64,000 bases of DNA from JANJUB01 sp031386985 (GCA_031386985.1 JANNCV010000022.1:1-64000); one strand, 5' to 3'; shown: positions 33,179 through 42,847, numbered from the stretch's first letter. The notes: a model not told the origin generated them from the letters alone. Numbers and translations are program-made.

Positions 33179-35197
33179 CTACTCTTCCAGTGACTTCGGT
33201 ACCTGAGGGACAACTGAACCGGCTTCCGGCTCAACCGCTTCGGTTACAACCGCCAGGTCACTTGATCGCGTTAGCGCAACCGTCACGTGCTTACAACCCG
33301 CTTCCTTAAGGGCTTGCTGGGCTTGCAAGAACTCGACCGACTTGGAGCGCCCGGCTCGAACCAACAAGATCACTTCATCTACGTGAGGAGCCAGGAACGC
33401 GTACTCGGCTGAGCGAGTCGTGGGTTCGAGGTCAAGGATGGTCAAATCCGCTTCGTGTTGTTTCAATCCCGCCATGATCTCCGGATTTCGATCTCCAGAA
33501 AGGCTAAGGACTGATTCGGCGGTCACCGCTTTGATCAAAGGTGAAATCTCGGCGACTTCTCCCTCGGCTGGCGGTTGAGCACCAGAGAGTCGGCTGATGC
33601 CTCCCCGCGGATCGCATTGAACCAACAGAACTCGGGCCCCGTGTCTCGATCCGGCGATCGCAAGGTTAATCGCAGCGGTTGACGCGCCGGAATCCTTAAC
33701 GATGCCGACAACCGCAACTCGGTAGGGCCGATTTGAAGATCGCAAGTAGTTTGTTAAGAGCGAATCAAATGCCTCAGCGGGAGCTTTGGAAAGGCCCCTG
33801 AACGGCTGACGAAGCTCCGGAACAAGCCGGTAGACGGGTTTGAGGGCAAGCGCGTTCAGCTGGCTGAGCGAGCGAACTGGCTGCCGTTTCGCCTCCGTCG
33901 CGAGCATTGAGAGAACACCAAAAATGAGACCAGCAACGATTCCGAAAATGGCATTGATAACCTTCTTCGGACTCACCGGATCGGGATAAGCTTGGGCGGC
34001 GGTTTGTTGCTTGATAACCGAGATTCGACCAATCTTGGCCGCCTCAAGAGATTTGAGTTTTTCGCCCAAAGCCAGCGATACTCGCTCGGTGGCTTCGCGC
34101 TGTCGCCCTAATTCTCGAAGGTTCGATTCAACTGCGGGAAGGGCCTTTAAGGTCGCGTCCTTCTCACCAATCAGGCGATTGAGTTCCTCAACTCGAGCGC
34201 GTGAGCCCTCAAGTCCGCCTTTTGATTCGGTTAGGTTCTGCCTAAGCTGATTGGCAAGGGGGTTTGTGCCTTCTGTATTCTGCGGGATTGTCGGCTTCGT
34301 GTTTTTCAGTTGCTCTTTCAATGTCGCCAGTTTAGTGCGCGAGGCGCGAACTTCTTCGCGCTCATCGGTGTAGCGTGTTCGAAGCGTATCGTATTCAATA
34401 TTGGCGGCATAGACATCCTGCACAAGCCTCTGGTAGGAGGGATTGGGGCCCGTCATTACGTTGCCATCTTTTTTGGAAGCGGCGCTAAGGGCCGACTCGA
34501 ATTCTGACACTCTAAGCTTCAAGCTTTGAACATCAGCAAGAGCATTATCGCGTTGAGACCTTAACCCTGTCATTTGCTGAATCTCAGCTTGGATCAGGGC
34601 ATTAATATCGGGTGAGCCCGCTTCTTCTTGCAAAGTTTGAATCTTCTTATCAAGTAAAACTAGTTGAGTTTGGATCTCATTGGATTGAGATTTCAAAGAG
34701 GCTATTGCCTGCTGTCCGAGCGAGACCGCGTTGCGCTGATTTTGAGCCACGACCGCTTGATAGATCTCTTGGGCAATGCTCTGGGCGAAATCTGACTTCT
34801 TATGCCGGACTCTTAAACTGACGATATCAGAGGTAGCTTCAGCCTGGACCGTGATTGAACTCGACACCATAATTGGATCAAGATCGCTGTCATCGCCTAG
34901 ACGTGGCGCTTTCAAAACTCGGTTTTTAGCGACATTTTCACAGGCTTCAACAATTGTTCCAAGTGACGTTAGCTGCTGAACAGTGGTCGTAAGCGACCGG
35001 GCACGAGAGAAGTCCAAGAGGTCGGAGACGGATTGGTCAGCCCCGGTTACGGCAATATTTGGCATGACCGTTTTTTGGTCAATCAGAAGCTCAACAACGG
35101 CTTCATACTTAGGATCCACCAACTGGGAAGCAACCAACGCAAGCGCTGCACCCGCTCCCGCAAACAACATTAATCTAAGCCAATATGCCTTTAACAA
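33179..35197 (-). CDS. Wzz-type chain-length protein fused to a BY-kinase-like ATPase with altered Walker A
   Basis: 672 residues from a TTG start with AGGA upstream. The N-terminal Wzz domain has one membrane helix at 8-25, a long coiled coil (about 180-410), and the second membrane helix after AYPDPVSPKKVINAIFG (about 420-445). The C-terminal domain has a BY-kinase/MinD fold, but the Walker A reads GIVKDSGASTAAINLA, with no Lys at the GKS/T position. VLLVQCDPRG (Walker A') and LTILDLEPT (Walker B) are partly kept. There is no C-terminal tyrosine cluster. It probably regulates polysaccharide export without kinase activity; no other exopolysaccharide genes are in view. Confidence 0.87.
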   Translation of the reverse strand: MLKAYWLRLMLFAGAGAALALVASQLVDPKYEAVVELLIDQKTVMPNIAVTGADQSVSDLLDFSRARSLTTTVQQLTSLGTIVEACENVAKNRVLKAPRLGDDSDLDPIMVSSSITVQAEATSDIVSLRVRHKKSDFAQSIAQEIYQAVVAQNQRNAVSLGQQAIASLKSQSNEIQTQLVLLDKKIQTLQEEAGSPDINALIQAEIQQMTGLRSQRDNALADVQSLKLRVSEFESALSAASKKDGNVMTGPNPSYQRLVQDVYAANIEYDTLRTRYTDEREEVRASRTKLATLKEQLKNTKPTIPQNTEGTNPLANQLRQNLTESKGGLEGSRARVEELNRLIGEKDATLKALPAVESNLRELGRQREATERVSLALGEKLKSLEAAKIGRISVIKQQTAAQAYPDPVSPKKVINAIFGIVAGLIFGVLSMLATEAKRQPVRSLSQLNALALKPVYRLVPELRQPFRGLSKAPAEAFDSLLTNYLRSSNRPYRVAVVGIVKDSGASTAAINLAIAGSRHGARVLLVQCDPRGGISRLSGAQPPAEGEVAEISPLIKAVTAESVLSLSGDRNPEIMAGLKQHEADLTILDLEPTTRSAEYAFLAPHVDEVILLVRAGRSKSVEFLQAQQALKEAGCKHVTVALTRSSDLAVVTEAVEPEAGSVVPQVPKSLEE

Positions 35198-35434
35198 TTC
35201 CTAATCCTCGCTATCCTATTATCGGAGACGAGTAACCCCCCCTTGGAGGGTTCAGTTCCACTTTAAGAATAACCTGGCAAGTTTACCGTTCGATAGACCC
35301 GGGATGATCATGTTTTTGCAATTGGAAGCAAGGCGACCGCCAAACCCGCCGCTCCGCCCGAAGTGCCACACTAACCCAAGTAGACTTTGTTAATACCGAT
35401 TCGCGCCATAAGTTCGAGTTGGCTCGTATATTTA

Positions 35435-35504
35435 CCTGTTTTACAGGAATACAATACTATTTCGGGCGAATTAGCGCATTTCTTGCTTTACAATACAAAT
35501 GCGC
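35435..35504 (+). promoter_or_regulatory. Dyads and -10-like boxes upstream of the giant repeat protein
   Basis: The 330-base gap 35198-35527 holds two dyads. CCTGT-TTT-ACAGG (35435-35447) sits just before TACAAT (35450-35455). GCGCATTT (35474-35481) and AAATGCGC (35497-35504) flank a second TACAAT (35489-35494). Each dyad overlaps or borders a possible -10 box, as operators do. The -35 boxes are poor, so an activator or alternative sigma factor is possible. Confidence 0.4.
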
Positions 35505-35527
35505 ATTCTGCGTTCTCTGGAGGAGAT

Positions 35528-38500
35528 ATGATACAAAACGCTTTAGCCTTCGCCTCGATTTCTAATCGGCTGACATGCCGTCTTTTTATTGTCCTTTTCG
35601 CCCTTTTTGCATTAGTAGTGGCGAGTTTCGCCTCTCCGAAGGTGGGCAGTGTTACTGTTGCCGCGCAAATCGGCACGTTGACTTATGGCACTGCGGGTTC
35701 CGCAACTTACACTGTTACCGTAAACCGCGGCACTATACCGGGATCAAGCGGGGGATTCACGGCAACTATGTCCGTGACCTCTACCCTCCCTAGCGGCGTT
35801 ACCGCTAGCTTTTCTCCCAATCCGGTCAGTTTCACCAGCCCGCAAAACTCAAGAACAACCACGTTGACCCTCACGAGTACGTCCGGAGCTTTGCCGGCCG
35901 CGACCGGATTTACGGTCGAAGCCAGAACTAGCGCGAACGATTTCGCTACTGGTGGTGGCTCGCTGACGATCAATCAAAAGACAATCGCAGGCTCTTTCAC
36001 CGTTACTCCAAAAATCTACGATGGTGGAACCTCCGCTACCATCGGTACGCGTAGCCTCGTTGGCTTGGTCGGCACGGATTCCGTAACCCTTATCGGCGGT
36101 ACCGCCTTCTTCGTTGACGGAAATGTTGGCACGGGTAAGGTCGTCAACGGAACGGGTTTCAGCCTTTCCGGAGCTGAGTCAATACGATACATCTTATCTT
36201 CATCAAGTCTCAGTTCGACCGGTGATATTACAGCCAAGCCGATCACTGTTACAGCCAACACCCAGAGCAAAGTTTTCGGCACGCCTGATCCAACGTTGAC
36301 CTACTCCTCGTCGCCATCCCTAATCGGTGGCGATTTATTCTCTGGCACCCTCACCAGGGTTGCCGGCGAAAATGTTGCCGATGGGCCGTTTGCTATCACC
36401 CAGGGAACGCTCACCGCCGGGGGGAACTACTCCATCGCCTATGTCGGTGCGAGTCTTACCATCACAAAGGCATCCCAAACAATCTCCTTTGGACCCCACG
36501 GCCCGACGAAGTTTGGCCAAACGCTCACTCTTACCGCCACCACAACATCTCCCCTACCCGTCACATTCCAAATGGTTTCTGGACCAGCTACGGTCTCGGT
36601 CGCGGGCCTTCTTACGCCTGATGCCAATGGAAGTGCGACCACGAACGTTGTGGTGGAAGCGATTCAGGCCGGTAATGGCAACTACTTTGCCGCCACCCCA
36701 GTTCAACGCACGATTGTTGTTAAAGAAAACGCACCGCCTACCAGCATTGCGTCCCAAGCCCCGGCCGCCGTTTGGACCAACCAGAACGTGAATGTCACCC
36801 TCAACGCGGTAGACAACGCCGGAGGCGATGGTGTCGCTACCATCAGCTACACCATCAATGGCGGAAGCACCATAACCGCGGCTCCCAACGGGAGCGGCGA
36901 TCTGTTGCTGCCCACCTTTGCGACAGCGGGCACGTTCAGCATCGAGTTCTATGCGACGGACGTTAATGGCAACGTCGAATCCACGCATCACGTCCACATG
37001 GTTCAGATAGATCGAACTGCTCCAGCGGGAACGGCAACTGGCCCAGCTCCCGACGAAATCTACATGGGTCGAAATTGGTATCGTAGCCAACGCACCGTAA
37101 ACTTCTCCGGCACCGATACCGGCGGTTCTGGGATCGTCGAGCCTTCCTCCGTTGACCTCCTAACGGTAATCAACTCGCAAAGCGGATATGCCCTTCTTTC
37201 GCACACGTTCTCGGATCACGCGGGCAACACCACCCCGGTTGACTTCTCGTATTGGTACGATGATCAAAAACCAACGATCACTCCCTCGCAAACCCCGGGC
37301 GGATTTGTTGCATCGGTAAGCGGTCTTGAAATTGTTGTCGCCGATCCGTTTTTGCGAACAGACTTAACCCAGATCCACCTTTACCGAACACCCACGATCG
37401 GTGGCGTCGAAACCGAGGTTACAACTTGGGTTAACGGCGATCCGATCGTGACTGATGGTATCTACCGCCTAACCGCGTATGGTCGAGACGAGGCGGGCAA
37501 CGAAACCGATCCGTTCACGATGAACTTCACGGTGCTATACAGCGCCCCCGTTGTCGAGATCACTTCCCCTCTTATGGGATGGCACCGCACGCCTCAGACC
37601 GTTTCCTACTACGGTCAAAATGCCGTTGCTGGGTTGCTTACGTGGGTTCTGCAAGAGCTTCTCGGTCTGCCAGCGGGCACGGTAAACCCATTCCTAAGCG
37701 GAACCCTTGTTAACCCCGAGGGCCGTTACACGGTTAATGTTTCGGGCAAAGACGAACTGGAACGAATCGCTAGCAAAACGCGTGAGTTCCAAATTGATGG
37801 AACAGCTCCGATAACACCCCTCGTGCCAAACCTAACTGGAACCCCCGGCAACGGAGGTTGGTTCAAGGGAGCCCAAGTTGGCGTAAGCATAGTAACTAGC
37901 GATCCGGAGCTTCGCCTAGGCGTTCCTGGTTCGGGCGTTAAGGAAGTTCGCTATTACACCGTAGGTGCAAACGCGCAAGGGAATTTATCAAGCCCAATCG
38001 TCGTCCCCGGCGATACCGCCTCCTTCAATATTATCGAAAACGGCACAACAACGATCCACTATTGGGCGGTTGACGAAGCGGGTAACGCAAGCGACGAAAA
38101 AACTGCGCAAGTTATGTTTGACAACGTCGCCCCTGTCATCACGGGCACGCCCGCCGACGTTGTTGTCTTTGCAACTTCGAGAGATGGGGCAACGATTCCA
38201 GCTTACACCGGGGCGTCGGCCACCGATAACCTCGGCACCGCAACGATCAGTTTTGATCCTAGCGGACTGACCTTTATGGTTGGCGCGCACGTGGTCACCA
38301 TGATCGTGGCCGACCCCGCGGGTAACCAAACCACCACAACATTTGATGTGACGGTTAATCGCCCGGTACCAACTCTCAGCGGCATTTCGCCTGCATCTGC
38401 AACTTATGGCGATGCCGACCAAACCGTAACTCTGACCGGCACCGGAATCTTTGCCGACACCAAGGTGAAGATAGGCGCGGTTGAGTACTCAGCGACCTCG

Positions 38501-41350
38501 TCCACTTGGACGAGCCTGACGTTCACTCTCCCCGTTGGTCATGCCGGCACCAAGCATGTTAGGGTGGAAACTCCCGAGCGATCCGTTGGCGCGGGAGATG
38601 GCGGAGAATCGGCCGAAAGCCAAGACTTCGTTGTCAATCCGAAGGCGATCACGGCAACAGCCGCTAACCAAACAAAGGTCTACGGCAACGCCGACCCCGT
38701 GTTTACCTACACGCTCTCTTCTCCGCTTGAATCGGGCGATTCGTTTACCGGCGCTCTTAGTCGAGCTACTGGCGAAAACGTAGGCGACTACGCGATCGGG
38801 CAACCAGGATTGAGCTTGAGCAGTGACTACGTGCTGACGGTTGTTCCCACTACGCTTACGATAACGAAGCGACCGTTGCAGGTTACTGCCGATGCAAAGA
38901 GCAAAACATACGGAGACGGCGACCCCGCGTTGACTTACCAAGTCACAAGTGGTTCACTGGCTTTCACCGATGGTTTCACCGGAGCTCTCAGCCGAATCGC
39001 TGGCAACGATGTTGGCAGTTACGCCATCGAGCAGGGCACCCTTGACGTAAACGGCAACTATGAAATCTCGTACGTTGGCGCAAATCTGACCATCACGAAG
39101 CGTAGCATCAACGTAGCCGCAAACCCGAAAACCAAGGGATACGGTGACAGCGAACCGACGCTTGATTACACAATCACCAGCGGATCGCTCGCTTACTCGG
39201 ACACCTTCTCCGGCTCTCTAACGAGGGATTCGGGTGAGAACGTGGGCAGCTACGCGATCAACCAAGGATCGCTTGCCCTTAGCGACAACTATACGTTGTA
39301 CTTTGCTGGCTCTAACCTCCTGATCACTCAGCGCATTGTTGAAGTCACGGCCGATCATAAGATGAAGGTCTACGGTCAAGCCGACCCTGCATTCACCTAC
39401 TTGATCACGAGCGGCTCGCTTGTATCCGGCGATGTTTTTGGCGGTGCTCTGGATAGGGTGGGCGGAACCAACGTTGGCGACTACGACATTACAATCGGTT
39501 CGTTGACGTTAGGCTCGAACTACAACCTTCAGTTCGTCGGCGACACGCTGACGATCACGCCAAAGCAGCTAGCGGGCAGCATCACGGCCGACAACAAGAT
39601 CTATGATGGTAACCGAGACTCGACGATCCACTTCCAGCCTCTAACCGGGCTTGAAGGAACGGATGCCGTCACGCTTAGTGGTCCTTCATCTGGCTTGTTT
39701 GATACGAAGAACGCCGGAATCGGAAAGACGGTAACTGTAACTGGCCTCACCCTTTCGGGTGATGATTCTGGCAACTATATGCTCACTTCAACCGGGGCAA
39801 CCGCCCAGGCTGACATCTCCAAACTGGACATCACCGGTAGCTTTACGGCCGCCAACAAAGTCTACGATGGAACAACAAGCGCAACCGTATCAACACGTTC
39901 CCTTAGCGGAGTTCTTGGTACAGATGCAGTAACCCTCGCTGGTGGAACTGCCGCGTTTGCGGACGCGAATGCTGGCAACGGCAAGACCGTCACCTTAACG
40001 GGAGGGTCTCTCGCCGGCGGCGACGCTGATAACTACAGCCTAACTTCAGTTGGGACAACAACCGCCAACATTGCCAAAGCCGACGCTACCGTTACGGTCT
40101 CCGGCTACACGGGAGTCTACGACGGAACCGCGCACGGCGCAACCGGAACAGCGACCGGCGTCGGTGGAGCCTCGCTAAGCGGTCTCGACCTCGGTGCAAC
40201 GTTCACCAACGTTCCCGGCGGAACCGCTCACTGGACATTCACCGGTGGCACTAACTACAACGATCAAAGCGGCGACGCTACGATCACGATTAGTAAGAAA
40301 ACCGCAACGATTACGGCCAATGACAAAACGAAGGTCTACGGCGCGGTTAACCCCGCTCTGGACGCAACTGTAACCGGAACGGTTGGCACTGATACGCTAG
40401 ATTACAGCCTATCAACCACTGCGACAACTGCCTCTGGCGTGAATAGCTACCCGATCTCGGTGACGCTAGGTTCGAATCCGAACTACGATGTAACGCCGAC
40501 GAGTGGGACCCTAACGATTACAAAGAAGGCGCTCTCGATTGTTGGCAACAACGCGACAAAGGTGTATGGATCAACAGATCCTACACTCACGGCGACGGTT
40601 ACAGGCTTGGTGGCTGGAGACAATAATGCGAGCATCGGTCTTACCGTAGACCGAGCGCTCGGAGAGAACGTGGGACATTACGCGATCACCCCACACGCCA
40701 GTTCGGACAACTACGAAATCACAATCACGAACGGGGATTTCGAGATAACGAAGAAGACGCTAACGATGACCGTGGACAACAAAACTATGCTGTATCACGG
40801 AACGGTACCAACGCTAACGGGAAGCCTCAACGGCGTAGTTGCTGGCGATGGCATCACCGCGAGTTACTCAACCGCCGGTTCCTCATCGAGCATGGTTGGA
40901 GCGTACGACATCACCATGGTGTTGAACGATCCCAACGGCAAGCTAGGTAACTACACGGTTCCAGCGCCGCTACCAAAGGGCACCCTGACGATAAGCTTTA
41001 ACGGCAACAGCGGAGTGCTTCAGCCAGTTAACGCGGATGGCAGCAGTGTCGTGAAGAAAGGTAGCACCGTACCGATCAAGGTTAAGGTTTTCGACGCCGC
41101 CGGAGTCTCTGTGAGCACGCCCGGAACAATCGCCTCCTTCTTCCTGATTGGTACAAGCGCTAATACGAGCGCGATTATCAACGAGGATCCTATTTCAACG
41201 ACGCCAGATACGGCGTTCCGATGGGATGCTTCTGGACAGCAGTGGATTTTCAACCTCAGCACGAAGAACCTCGTGGTGGGAACGAAATACACCTACAAGG
41301 TCACGTTCGCTGATGGCAACTGCATAACGTTCGCCTTCACCACCAAATAA
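35528..41350 (+). CDS. Giant exported YDG/MBG repeat surface protein
   Basis: 1,940 residues from ATG 35528, set by GGAGGAG six bases upstream; the frame is open 47 codons earlier, without a ribosome site. Signal or anchor sequence at about 18-36. Then YDG domains (about residue 152: KIYDGGTSATIG; again near 1350 and 1435), MBG domains (about 236, and a row of four at about 1037-1344, each with the KVYGxADPxxTY start), Ig-like and HYR-type modules (about 420-940, GNVESTHHVHMVQIDRTAPAG type), an IPT/TIG-like segment (about 948-1018), more MBG units (about 1590-1800), and a C-terminal PxKD-type domain (GSTVPIKVKVFD). Likely a large adhesin; no sortase, PEP-CTERM or T9SS tail is seen. Confidence 0.9.
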   Translation: MIQNALAFASISNRLTCRLFIVLFALFALVVASFASPKVGSVTVAAQIGTLTYGTAGSATYTVTVNRGTIPGSSGGFTATMSVTSTLPSGVTASFSPNPVSFTSPQNSRTTTLTLTSTSGALPAATGFTVEARTSANDFATGGGSLTINQKTIAGSFTVTPKIYDGGTSATIGTRSLVGLVGTDSVTLIGGTAFFVDGNVGTGKVVNGTGFSLSGAESIRYILSSSSLSSTGDITAKPITVTANTQSKVFGTPDPTLTYSSSPSLIGGDLFSGTLTRVAGENVADGPFAITQGTLTAGGNYSIAYVGASLTITKASQTISFGPHGPTKFGQTLTLTATTTSPLPVTFQMVSGPATVSVAGLLTPDANGSATTNVVVEAIQAGNGNYFAATPVQRTIVVKENAPPTSIASQAPAAVWTNQNVNVTLNAVDNAGGDGVATISYTINGGSTITAAPNGSGDLLLPTFATAGTFSIEFYATDVNGNVESTHHVHMVQIDRTAPAGTATGPAPDEIYMGRNWYRSQRTVNFSGTDTGGSGIVEPSSVDLLTVINSQSGYALLSHTFSDHAGNTTPVDFSYWYDDQKPTITPSQTPGGFVASVSGLEIVVADPFLRTDLTQIHLYRTPTIGGVETEVTTWVNGDPIVTDGIYRLTAYGRDEAGNETDPFTMNFTVLYSAPVVEITSPLMGWHRTPQTVSYYGQNAVAGLLTWVLQELLGLPAGTVNPFLSGTLVNPEGRYTVNVSGKDELERIASKTREFQIDGTAPITPLVPNLTGTPGNGGWFKGAQVGVSIVTSDPELRLGVPGSGVKEVRYYTVGANAQGNLSSPIVVPGDTASFNIIENGTTTIHYWAVDEAGNASDEKTAQVMFDNVAPVITGTPADVVVFATSRDGATIPAYTGASATDNLGTATISFDPSGLTFMVGAHVVTMIVADPAGNQTTTTFDVTVNRPVPTLSGISPASATYGDADQTVTLTGTGIFADTKVKIGAVEYSATSSTWTSLTFTLPVGHAGTKHVRVETPERSVGAGDGGESAESQDFVVNPKAITATAANQTKVYGNADPVFTYTLSSPLESGDSFTGALSRATGENVGDYAIGQPGLSLSSDYVLTVVPTTLTITKRPLQVTADAKSKTYGDGDPALTYQVTSGSLAFTDGFTGALSRIAGNDVGSYAIEQGTLDVNGNYEISYVGANLTITKRSINVAANPKTKGYGDSEPTLDYTITSGSLAYSDTFSGSLTRDSGENVGSYAINQGSLALSDNYTLYFAGSNLLITQRIVEVTADHKMKVYGQADPAFTYLITSGSLVSGDVFGGALDRVGGTNVGDYDITIGSLTLGSNYNLQFVGDTLTITPKQLAGSITADNKIYDGNRDSTIHFQPLTGLEGTDAVTLSGPSSGLFDTKNAGIGKTVTVTGLTLSGDDSGNYMLTSTGATAQADISKLDITGSFTAANKVYDGTTSATVSTRSLSGVLGTDAVTLAGGTAAFADANAGNGKTVTLTGGSLAGGDADNYSLTSVGTTTANIAKADATVTVSGYTGVYDGTAHGATGTATGVGGASLSGLDLGATFTNVPGGTAHWTFTGGTNYNDQSGDATITISKKTATITANDKTKVYGAVNPALDATVTGTVGTDTLDYSLSTTATTASGVNSYPISVTLGSNPNYDVTPTSGTLTITKKALSIVGNNATKVYGSTDPTLTATVTGLVAGDNNASIGLTVDRALGENVGHYAITPHASSDNYEITITNGDFEITKKTLTMTVDNKTMLYHGTVPTLTGSLNGVVAGDGITASYSTAGSSSSMVGAYDITMVLNDPNGKLGNYTVPAPLPKGTLTISFNGNSGVLQPVNADGSSVVKKGSTVPIKVKVFDAAGVSVSTPGTIASFFLIGTSANTSAIINEDPISTTPDTAFRWDASGQQWIFNLSTKNLVVGTKYTYKVTFADGNCITFAFTTK

Positions 41351-41361
41351 AGGAGGACGTG

Positions 41362-41396
41362 AAACGGGGTGCGAGTGATCAACTCGCACCCCGTTT
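41362..41396 (+). terminator. Terminator of the giant repeat protein gene
   Basis: AAACGGGGTGCGAGT and ACTCGCACCCCGTTT form a perfect 15-bp stem with loop GATCA, starting 11 bases after the stop codon. A T-rich tail follows. The stem is A/T-closed, so it could act in both directions. Confidence 0.92.
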
Positions 41397-41521
41397 CTGT
41401 GTTTTCCATCTCGATTTTGCGCTTTCGGGTAACATCTGAGTTCAATTTCGGCGTTGCGTCCAGTTGGACGCGCCAGATTGACCAGGAAGGATCACCCTAC
41501 CTTCCATGAGATGATAGCTGT

Positions 41522-41598
41522 CGGGGCGTGGCGCAGTTTGGTAGCGCGCTTCCATGGGGTGGAAGAGGTCGCACGTTCGAATCGTGTCGCCCCGACCA
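41522..41598 (+). tRNA. tRNA-Pro(GGG)
   Basis: 77 bases with perfect 7-bp acceptor arms (CGGGGCG / CGCCCCG), D-arm GCGCAGTTTGGTAGCGC, anticodon stem CTTCC/GGAAG with loop ATGGGGT (anticodon GGG), T-arm with GTTCGAATC, and encoded 3' ACCA. Confidence 0.97.
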
Positions 41599-41643
41599 GA
41601 TTCGCAGAGAAACGCTTTCACTTCGTCTTTGAACGAGTTTGGA

Positions 41644-42057
41644 TCAATCTCGGTTGACGGCTATAAGAAAGGTAACGTGAAAAATCGTGAAGCCGAGGAC
41701 GCCAACCCAGCCAACTGCCCCGCCTTTGACGAAGCCGTTTTCGCTCGCAAACAGCAACGGAGCGAACCACATCGCTCCAAACGAGAACGCCCACGCGCCG
41801 AGCCATATCAGCCAATTGCCCTGCAATCGGCTGAACAAATTGCCGATGAACACTCCCAGAAGCATGCCGATGTAAATGAACGGAGTCGTATAGGGGTCAT
41901 CCGAAAGGGTGAAGCCTTCTGGGTATTGCAAGGAAACGGCACGATAACCCACCGCGCCGCCAAGTGCGGTCGTCACAAGCATCGCCACACCCTTGCGCCA
42001 GCCTGAAAACGAACTCTTGCCTCGATCAAAGCTGATGATCGTCCTTCGAAAATCCAT
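41644..42057 (-). CDS. Membrane protein of unknown function
   Basis: 137 residues with four predicted helices (VAMLVTTALGGAVGYRAV; FIYIGMLLGVFIGNLF; WLIWLGAWAFSFGAMWFAPLLF; VGWVGVLGFTIFHVTFLIAV) after a short basic, cytoplasmic N-terminus. I recognise no family. It is divergent from the prepilin-like gene, with 21 bases between. Confidence 0.75.
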   Translation of the reverse strand: MDFRRTIISFDRGKSSFSGWRKGVAMLVTTALGGAVGYRAVSLQYPEGFTLSDDPYTTPFIYIGMLLGVFIGNLFSRLQGNWLIWLGAWAFSFGAMWFAPLLFASENGFVKGGAVGWVGVLGFTIFHVTFLIAVNRD

Positions 42058-42065
42058 CTATCCCT

Positions 42066-42071
42066 TATAAT
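42066..42071 (+). promoter_or_regulatory. Consensus -10 box TATAAT directly before the prepilin-like ORF
   Basis: TATAAT ends 7 bases before the ATG at 42079, so transcription should begin at or one base before the start codon. This predicts a leaderless mRNA. The -35 region is poor. Confidence 0.5.
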
Positions 42072-42078
42072 ACAAGGT

Positions 42079-42372
42079 ATGCGGGAGGTGATCAGTAAGT
42101 GGTGTTGGCGGGATTGGGCGGTATGCGGAGTCATCTCTGTCTGTGTGCTTTGGATACTCTGGCCCTTTCAGGAAAATCATCGCGAACCGCCGGGGAGAAG
42201 CCAATGCCTCTCGAATCTCAAGCAAACCGCCACCGCAACGTCAATCTACATGAGCGATCACGAGGAGCGAATGCCCCTCGCGAACTGGATGGCGAGCATG
42301 ATCCCTTACATCAAGGGGCGAGAAATCATGGAATGCCCGCTGGTTTTAAAGGATAGCAAGCATTTCGGCTAA
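42079..42372 (+). CDS. Prepilin-like (DUF1559/H-X9-DG type) fragment
   Basis: 97 residues. One membrane helix (VCGVISVCVLWILWPF) is followed by the segment CLSNLKQTATATSIYMSDHEERMP, which is the hallmark of H-X9-DG prepilin-like proteins of Planctomycetes, Verrucomicrobia and Armatimonadota. The usual G-F-T-L-I-E methylation site is missing, and so is the C-terminal H-X9-DG. It ends soon after MECPLVLKD. It may be a shortened gene or a distinct small membrane relative; probably leaderless. Confidence 0.7.
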   Translation: MREVISKWCWRDWAVCGVISVCVLWILWPFQENHREPPGRSQCLSNLKQTATATSIYMSDHEERMPLANWMASMIPYIKGREIMECPLVLKDSKHFG

Positions 42373-42434
42373 GCTCTCAAACTTGGCGCAATGGGGATTT
42401 TTGCGTTTCGACGAGAGATTTTGGATAGCTTCTG

Positions 42435-42847
42435 GCACCCTTCCAGGGTGCAAAAACACGGCCATTCGAACCCGGGGTCAACCGGAGTTGAACCCGGGCT
42501 ATTCAGATTTGACCCTTCCAGGGTCATTTTCCGCCAGACCCTGCGAGAGACATACGCAGCCCACCCTGGTTTGAGCGAACACAACACCCCAAGTTGGAAT
42601 CCGCCTGCTCCGCGCCCTGAAGCCTGTAGGCCTGACTGCTTTCTCAACAGGCCTTGGAAAGGTGCAGAAGGCCGAAAATGCATTCCTTGACAGCTCCGAA
42701 ACGGGCGTAAAACGAAAAATAGGCACGAGCCCAGGCCCAACGGGCCGATAGAGTAAAGCGAAGGCCGATCAGGCCTGGAATTCTTGGACAGGCGATAGGC
42801 AAGCACTGGAAGTGCGACACAATTTCGGTTGACCGGGCGAGACGCCC
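42435..42847. repeat. Array of short hairpins with three-base loops
   Basis: The 485-base gap 42373-42857 has no convincing gene. It holds perfect short stems: GCACCCT-TCC-AGGGTGC (42435-42451), TGACCCT-TCC-AGGGTCA (42510-42526), GGCCC-AAC-GGGCC (42734-42746), GCACT-GGA-AGTGC (42803-42815), and GGGCG-AGA-CGCCC (42835-42847). Arms vary while the loop is always three bases, often TCC or its complement GGA. Similar phrases occur between genes in other environmental phyla, from memory. Confidence 0.75.

Noticed and set aside
35387..35527. 47-codon upstream extension of the giant repeat protein
   Set aside because: The ATG at 35528 has a strong Shine-Dalgarno sequence and begins a signal sequence; the upstream part overlaps promoter-like dyads.
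41478..41507. TTGACC-based promoter for tRNA-Pro
   Set aside because: No acceptable -10 box lies at a normal distance, so I do not list it as a feature.
42391..42690. 99-residue plus-strand ORF and its antisense partners
   Set aside because: They span the three-base-loop hairpins, and frames on both strands are open by chance in GC-rich repeats.
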